Position numbers and translations under genes: made by a program. 29,274 nt of DNA, taken from JANYJJ01 sp031386065 (lineage in GTDB: Bacteria; Pseudomonadota; Gammaproteobacteria; Burkholderiales; Burkholderiaceae_C). Positions 25,062 to 29,274 of the stretch are shown here, piece after piece; positions within the stretch are counted from its first letter, which is position 1, and each line of letters begins with the position of its first letter. A model generated the notes under the pieces. It saw nothing but the letters and a program-made list of their open reading frames with translations, did no database searches and had not been told where the DNA came from. Where the stretch lies: the NCBI GenBank assembly GCA_031386065.1, contig JANNBZ010000021.1:1-29274 (forward strand). Reading direction: 5' to 3'.

Positions 25062-25805
25062 TCAAGCAGCCGCGTTACGCAGCGCCGTCGTCACGCGCGT
25101 GAACGCGCCGCGCAACTGCACAGCCGCCTCGGCCGGCAGCGAGGGGGCGGCCAGGCGCAAGGCTTGGCCACGACGCGCGAAGACCACGCTGTTGCTGCCG
25201 TCGGCGTCGTCGACCCGCAGCACATGGGCGCCGAAGGCAGCGCCGATTCGACCCAGGTAGAGCGGGCACTGCGGGTGCCCCGCATGCAGGTTCAGCACCA
25301 GCACGCCGCCGGGCCGCAGCACATCGAAGCAGTCGTCGTAGAAGCGCTGCGTGCCCAGCGTGGGCGGCATGCCCTGCACATCGAAGGCGTCGACCAGCAG
25401 CACGTCGAAACGCTGCTCGGTGCGGGCCACGAAATCAGCGCCGTCGGCCAGCAGCACCTGAAAGCGCGCGTCGTCGGGCGGCACCTGAAAGGCGCTGCGC
25501 AGCGCGATCACGTGCCGGTTGATTTCCACCACCACCAGCGCCGCCTTGGGCAGGTGACGGTGGCAGAACTTGGCCAGCGAGCCGCCGCCCAGGCCGACCA
25601 TCGCGACGCGCTGCGGCGCAGGCTGGAACAGCAGGAAACCCATCATCGTGCGGGTGTATTCCAGCGCCAGCGCATCGGGCCGCCGCAGCTGCATGCGGCT
25701 CTGGATTTCGCAGACCGAGAAGTGCATCGACAGCGCGTCGAGCTCCTCGCGCACGTAGGGCTTCAGGTGCTCGTCCGCGGGCGCGGCGTTGCTGCGCACG
25801 GACAT
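25062..25805 (-). CDS. spermidine-synthase-like protein
   Basis: Rossmann-fold protein of 247 aa resembling polyamine aminopropyltransferases. The nucleotide-binding strand reads VAMVGLGGGSLAKF, the acidic residue follows in LVVVEINRHVI, and VLLVDAFDVQGMPP is in the catalytic loop position. True SpeE has GGGDG and a D-x-x-D pair at these places, so key residues for decarboxylated-SAM chemistry are changed and the reaction is uncertain; a methyltransferase-like or other role is possible. ATG 25805 begins 7 nt after the DUF4826 stop; an in-frame ATG at 25841 would overlap that gene. It is the last gene of the pirin operon. Confidence 0.8.
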   Translation of the reverse strand: MSVRSNAAPADEHLKPYVREELDALSMHFSVCEIQSRMQLRRPDALALEYTRTMMGFLLFQPAPQRVAMVGLGGGSLAKFCHRHLPKAALVVVEINRHVIALRSAFQVPPDDARFQVLLADGADFVARTEQRFDVLLVDAFDVQGMPPTLGTQRFYDDCFDVLRPGGVLVLNLHAGHPQCPLYLGRIGAAFGAHVLRVDDADGSNSVVFARRGQALRLAAPSLPAEAAVQLRGAFTRVTTALRNAAA

Positions 25806-25812
25806 GCTGGAC

Positions 25813-26256
25813 TCAGTCTTCTGCGGCGGGCCACGACGCATCGTCGTCGGCCCAGACCTGCAGCGCCGCGCCGCGCGACTTCAACTGCGCGGCCAGCTTG
25901 GGCAGGGCCTCGTGCGGCAGGTGCGCCCAGGCGGCCGGCACGTCGCCCCGGTCCAGACTGTCGGCGTGCAACAGCCAGCGCTTGCCGAAGGCACGCATCG
26001 CGTCGCGCGGCGTCGGCAGGTCGTGCGCCGCCAGCGCATCGCTGGGCAGGTCGCCGCAAATCACCCACCAGCCCAGCCACTCGGGCCGGTGCCTGCTTTC
26101 GACCGCCCACAGGCTGGCGTACGGCATCACGTGCCAGGCCGGCCATTCGCCGATGCGGCCGTGTTCGAGCACCTGCTGCGCCAGGCAGGCCGCCACGTCG
26201 GTGGCGCGCGCGGCGCACCAGGCATCTTCGGCGCGGATGTCGGGGGATGAAGTCAT
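25813..26256 (-). CDS. DUF4826 family protein
   Basis: Cytoplasmic protein of 147 aa matching the DUF4826 pattern: EDAWCAARATDVAACLAQQ, then IGEWPAWHVMPYASLWAVES and WLGWWVICGDLPSD, rich in conserved tryptophans. There is no signal peptide or TM segment. The function is unknown. ATG 26256 is 3 nt after the pirin stop, so it is translated from the same message as pirin and the spermidine-synthase-like gene. Confidence 0.8.
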   Translation of the reverse strand: MTSSPDIRAEDAWCAARATDVAACLAQQVLEHGRIGEWPAWHVMPYASLWAVESRHRPEWLGWWVICGDLPSDALAAHDLPTPRDAMRAFGKRWLLHADSLDRGDVPAAWAHLPHEALPKLAAQLKSRGAALQVWADDDASWPAAED

Positions 26257-26259
26257 GGC

Positions 26260-27138
26260 TCAAGTGTGGCGCGGTGGCAGCGGAATGAATTCGGTCTCGC
26301 CGGGCACGGCCTCGAAGCGCTGCGCCTGCCAGTCGTCCTGCGCCTGAGTGATGCGCTCCTTGCGACTGGAAACGAAGTTCCAGGCCATGAAGCGGTGCCC
26401 CAGCGGCGCGCCGCCAACCAGCACCACACGGCCTCCGCGCGGCGCGCTCAACACCGGCTCGGAATCCGCTTCCAGCACCGCCAGCGTGAAGGCCGGCAGC
26501 AGCGCGCCGTCGAGTTCGACATCGTGGTCGGTGCCGTAGATCGCGCGCTCCTCGGCCAGCGCCGGCAGCCGCAGAGACGCGCCAGAGGCGACACCGAAGT
26601 TCAGGTCCAGGTACAGCGTGGGCGACAGCGCGCGCACCTTTGAGGTGAGTCCGAAGGCGCTGCCGATCAGCACGCGCACCAGCACGCCTTCGACATCGAG
26701 CGCCGGGATCGCGTCGCCGGGCACGTGCTGGAAGGCAGGCGCGTCTTCTTCGTGTTCGGCCGGCACAGCCAGCCACAACTGCAGGCCGTGGCTGCGGCGC
26801 TCGCGGCCCAGCAGGTCTTTCGGCGTGCGCTCGGAGTGCACGATGCCGCGCCCCGCCGTCATCAGGTTCACGGCACCGGGTTCGATGCGCTGCACCGAGC
26901 CGATGGAGTCGCGGTGCATCATCGCGCCCTCGAAAAGGTAGGTCACGGTGGCCAGGCCGATGTGCGGGTGCGGCCGCACGTCGTGGTTGTCGCCGGGCTG
27001 CGCGGTGATCGGGCCGAAGTGGTCGAAGAAGACGAACGGGCCGACGGCCTGGCGAAGGGCCGAAGGCAGCAAACGGCGGACGGTGAAGCCGCCCCCGAGG
27101 TCTTTGGCGTGGGGCTGGATCAGCTGGGACGGTGGCAT
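26260..27138 (-). CDS. pirin family protein
   Basis: Bicupin protein of 292 aa. The N-terminal cupin keeps the four metal ligands of pirins: H57 and H59 (RPHPHIG), H101 and E103 (VHSERT), so it should bind an iron or similar metal. Signature block GRGIVHSERT and the substrate-facing FDHFGP are present; the C-terminal cupin has the usual FMAWNFVSSRKERI end. Bacterial pirins are quercetinase-like dioxygenases or redox-sensing partners of enzymes; which applies here is unknown. ATG 27138 is the family start. It is first in a three-gene minus-strand operon and divergent from the C13 peptidase gene. Confidence 0.94.
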   Translation of the reverse strand: MPPSQLIQPHAKDLGGGFTVRRLLPSALRQAVGPFVFFDHFGPITAQPGDNHDVRPHPHIGLATVTYLFEGAMMHRDSIGSVQRIEPGAVNLMTAGRGIVHSERTPKDLLGRERRSHGLQLWLAVPAEHEEDAPAFQHVPGDAIPALDVEGVLVRVLIGSAFGLTSKVRALSPTLYLDLNFGVASGASLRLPALAEERAIYGTDHDVELDGALLPAFTLAVLEADSEPVLSAPRGGRVVLVGGAPLGHRFMAWNFVSSRKERITQAQDDWQAQRFEAVPGETEFIPLPPRHT

Positions 27139-27167
27139 GGCCGCGCTCGAAGTGACGGGGTGTGCCC

Positions 27168-27195
27168 AGTTTAGAGGGCACTACAGTTCGAACAA
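27168..27195 (-). promoter_or_regulatory. candidate promoter of the pirin operon
   Basis: On the minus strand TTGTTC (27190-27195) and TAAACT (27168-27173) are 16 bp apart, 30 bp before the pirin ATG. The boxes match consensus at 3/6 and 4/6. On the other strand TACAGT (27182-27187) could be the -10 of the peptidase gene. Confidence 0.3.
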
Positions 27196-27212
27196 CCCAG
27201 GAGCCCCTCTGC

Positions 27213-28673
27213 ATGGACGACACCCGCGGCGAATACACGCTGCCCTCACCCCCGTTGCCACCCTCCGAGACGCCAGCGATGCAACCCGGCGCGCTGGGCG
27301 CGTGGTGGCGGCAAGGCGCGCGCACCGCGTTCTTCATGCGGCCGAACTGGCAGGGCTTGCAGGCCACGCCGGCCACCCTGGCCTGGCTGGTCGCGATGCT
27401 GTTCGGCTTCGGTGTGCTGGCGCAGCGGCTCTACATCCCCGGGCTGGCGACGTTTTATTGGCCGGCGCTGCAATCGGGCTGGCTGTGGAGCGTGGTCACG
27501 GTCTGGGTTTGCTGGTGGCAGCTGCCACGCGGCGCGCCCGAGGCCACCGGCACACAGGCGCCCAGTGCGGCCGCACTGTTCGCGCTGTCGGTGGCCCAGG
27601 CGTTCGCACTCGAACTGCTGCTGGTCGTGCCGTTGACAGCGTTGGCGCGCAACGGTGCCGTCGTTGAAGGCCTGGGCCCGTGGGTCGCCTGGGCCGTGTG
27701 GGGACTGCCGCTGGCGTGGTGGGTGGCGGCGCAGGCGGTGCTGGTGTGGCGCGCCAGCGCGCGTGGCACCGGCGTGCGCGTGGCGGCGATGCTGCTGCTC
27801 GGCGGCGTGCTGGTGTTGAACCAGTGGGCGCCGCCGCCCAGCGTTTGGTACGCCGACACCGACACCGCCCAAGGCCCAGAACCGCTGCGGCTGACGCAGC
27901 CAATGTTCGAAGCCCAAAGCCAGCTTCTGTCCGACCAGCTGGCCGCCATCGCGCCGCAGCGCGCTGGGGCCATCGACGTGTACAGCATCACCTTTGCGCC
28001 ATATGCCGATGAAGATGTGTTCCTGCGCGAGAGCCGCATGGTGGCCGGCGTGATGGCGGAACGCTTCGGCGCGGCCGGGCAGACACTGCAACTCGTCAAC
28101 CACCGCGACACGGTGCAGGAGCTGCCGTGGGCCACGCCGCTGAACCTGCAGCGCAGCATCGGCCGCATGGCGCAGCAGATGGACCGTGACCACGACGTGC
28201 TGTTCATCCACCTCACCTCGCACGGTGCGCGCTCGGGCCAGCTGGCGGCGGCGTTCTGGCCGCTGTCGGTCGACACGCTGACGCCGCAGATGCTGAAGGG
28301 CTGGCTCGACGAGGCCGGCATTCGGCACCGCATCGTATCGGTGTCGGCCTGCTATTCGGGCAGCTGGATCGAGCCGCTGGCGGGCGAGCACACGCTGGTG
28401 ATGACGGCGGCCGACGCCGACCACACCTCGTACGGCTGCGGCCGAAAATCGCCGCTCACCTATTTCGGCCGCGCGATGTTCGACGAGCAGTTGCGCCAGA
28501 CCGGGCTGTTCGAAGCGTCGCACGCCGAGGCGCGCCGGCTGATAGCGCAGCGCGAGCAGGACGCCGGCAAGACCGACGGTTTTTCGAATCCGCAGATTCG
28601 CGTCGGCGCCGGCATGCGCGAACAGCTTGCACGACTGGAAGCGCAGCGCCGGGCGGCCGGGGCGCGTCCGTAG
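27213..28673 (+). CDS. membrane-anchored C13 (legumain-like) peptidase
   Basis: Protein of 486 aa: a 50-residue N-terminal cytoplasmic segment, about five hydrophobic helices (near 54-74, 86-102, 120-143, 155-178, 188-204), then a soluble domain of about 280 residues of the peptidase C13 family. The catalytic dyad is H337 in FIHLTSHGARSG and C380 in VSACYSGSW, set in the caspase-like fold shared with legumain and GPI8. The soluble domain follows the last helix, probably facing the periplasm. The natural substrate is unknown. ATG 27213 was chosen for its AGGAG site; an upstream in-frame start lacks one. The stop overlaps the ychF -10 box. Confidence 0.9.
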   Translation: MDDTRGEYTLPSPPLPPSETPAMQPGALGAWWRQGARTAFFMRPNWQGLQATPATLAWLVAMLFGFGVLAQRLYIPGLATFYWPALQSGWLWSVVTVWVCWWQLPRGAPEATGTQAPSAAALFALSVAQAFALELLLVVPLTALARNGAVVEGLGPWVAWAVWGLPLAWWVAAQAVLVWRASARGTGVRVAAMLLLGGVLVLNQWAPPPSVWYADTDTAQGPEPLRLTQPMFEAQSQLLSDQLAAIAPQRAGAIDVYSITFAPYADEDVFLRESRMVAGVMAERFGAAGQTLQLVNHRDTVQELPWATPLNLQRSIGRMAQQMDRDHDVLFIHLTSHGARSGQLAAAFWPLSVDTLTPQMLKGWLDEAGIRHRIVSVSACYSGSWIEPLAGEHTLVMTAADADHTSYGCGRKSPLTYFGRAMFDEQLRQTGLFEASHAEARRLIAQREQDAGKTDGFSNPQIRVGAGMREQLARLEAQRRAAGARP

Positions 28674-28676
28674 AAT
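28671..28676 (+). promoter_or_regulatory. -10 box for ychF
   Basis: TAGAAT overlaps the stop codon of the C13 peptidase and lies 34 bp before the ychF ATG. It is the same hexamer as upstream of argH. There is no clear -35. Confidence 0.4.
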
Positions 28677-28710
28677 CTGCCTCTTCCGAGCACACGCTGA
28701 AAGTCTTTCC

Positions 28711-29274
28711 ATGAGCCTCAAATGCGGCATCGTCGGCCTGCCCAATGTGGGCAAGTCCACCCTCTTCAATGCGCTGACCAAGGCAGGCATCGCGGCCGAG
28801 AACTACCCGTTCTGCACCATCGAGCCGAACGTGGGCATCGTCGAGTTACCTGATGCGCGGCTGGCCGCCCTGTCGGCCATCGTCAAGCCCGAGCGCATCG
28901 TGCCGGCCATCGTCGAGTTCGTCGACATTGCCGGGCTGGTGGCGGGCGCGTCGAAAGGCGAGGGCCTGGGCAACCAGTTCCTGGCCCACATCCGCGAGAC
29001 CGACGCCATCGTCAACGTGGTGCGCTGCTTCGACGACGACAACGTGATCCACGTGGCCGGCAAGGTCGACCCGATCTCGGACATCGAAGTGATCCAGACC
29101 GAGCTGTGCCTGGCCGACATGAGCACGGTGGAAAAGACGCTGTCGCGTTCGATCAAGGTCGCCAAGTCGGGCAACGACAAGGAAGCGCAGCGCCTGGTCG
29201 ATGTGCTGCAGAAGTGCCTGGCCGCGCTGAACGAAGCCAAGCCGGTGCGGTCGATCTCGTTCAGCAAGGAGGAG
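28711..29274 (+). CDS. ychF: YchF/OLA1 ribosome-associated ATPase, 5' part
   Basis: First 188 codons of the redox-regulated, ribosome-binding Obg-family P-loop protein YchF; the frame is open to the window edge (full length is about 363 aa). The P-loop is GLPNVGKST (about 9-17), followed by the G2/G3 region YPFCTIEPNVGIV and FVDIAGLVAGASKGEGLGN, which is diagnostic for YchF. The coiled-coil arm begins in the visible 3' part. It binds ATP rather than GTP and acts at ribosomes. ATG 28711 is the family start (MSLKCGIVG). Confidence 0.96.
   Translation, partial: MSLKCGIVGLPNVGKSTLFNALTKAGIAAENYPFCTIEPNVGIVELPDARLAALSAIVKPERIVPAIVEFVDIAGLVAGASKGEGLGNQFLAHIRETDAIVNVVRCFDDDNVIHVAGKVDPISDIEVIQTELCLADMSTVEKTLSRSIKVAKSGNDKEAQRLVDVLQKCLAALNEAKPVRSISFSKEE

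Overview
The window is GC-rich DNA from a Gram-negative bacterium, almost certainly a betaproteobacterium of the order Burkholderiales (Comamonadaceae or a Rubrivivax/Leptothrix-like relative). This rests on the codon bias, a Bug/TctC-type binding protein, the argH/AlgZ/AlgR-type neighbourhood, TAGAAT/TACAAT-type -10 boxes close to start codons, and the recognisable family members. I see no tRNA, rRNA, CRISPR array, transposase, integrase or phage gene. The species is inference.

Left part (1-9.3 kb): a LytS/AlgZ-type sensor kinase and a LytTR response regulator, overlapping by GTGA on the minus strand, lie divergent from argH. Next come an AMP-dependent acyl-CoA synthetase (-) divergent from a lipoprotein alpha/beta hydrolase (+), a secreted fasciclin-domain protein (-) with a strong terminator and a palindrome-rich promoter, a divergent RsmH-like methyltransferase (-) far from any cell-division cluster, and a Bug-type solute-binding protein (-).

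Middle (9.5-17.7 kb): a plus-strand signalling cluster. A two-TM PAS histidine kinase is followed by an Rcp1-like single-domain response regulator and a hybrid kinase with a dead N-terminal receiver. A PstS-like periplasmic binding protein then precedes a two-TM hybrid kinase with two receivers, suggesting a binding-protein/kinase sensor pair. Next is TerC fused in frame to a UspA-like domain (17.8-19.1 kb).

Right part (19.2-29.3 kb): a probable minus-strand operon UbiH-like monooxygenase - DsbC - AlkK/DmdB-like acyl-CoA ligase - glycerate 2-kinase. A MOSC protein (+) meets, tail to tail, a minus-strand operon pirin - DUF4826 - spermidine-synthase-like protein. A membrane-anchored C13 (legumain-like) peptidase (+) and the start of ychF (+) close the window.

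The most unusual feature is a repeated 85-bp hairpin element. Two copies (80/85 identical by eye) lie directly upstream of, and run into, the start codons of two unrelated genes (rsmH-like and the Rcp1-like regulator). A third, shortened copy follows argH. At the kinase/regulator junction the element sits in an apparent insertion that separates an excellent Shine-Dalgarno/ATGA coupling site from the regulator. A 64-codon ORF bridges the gap with ATGA overlaps at both ends, and a 34-codon ORF reaches the rsmH-like start in the same way.
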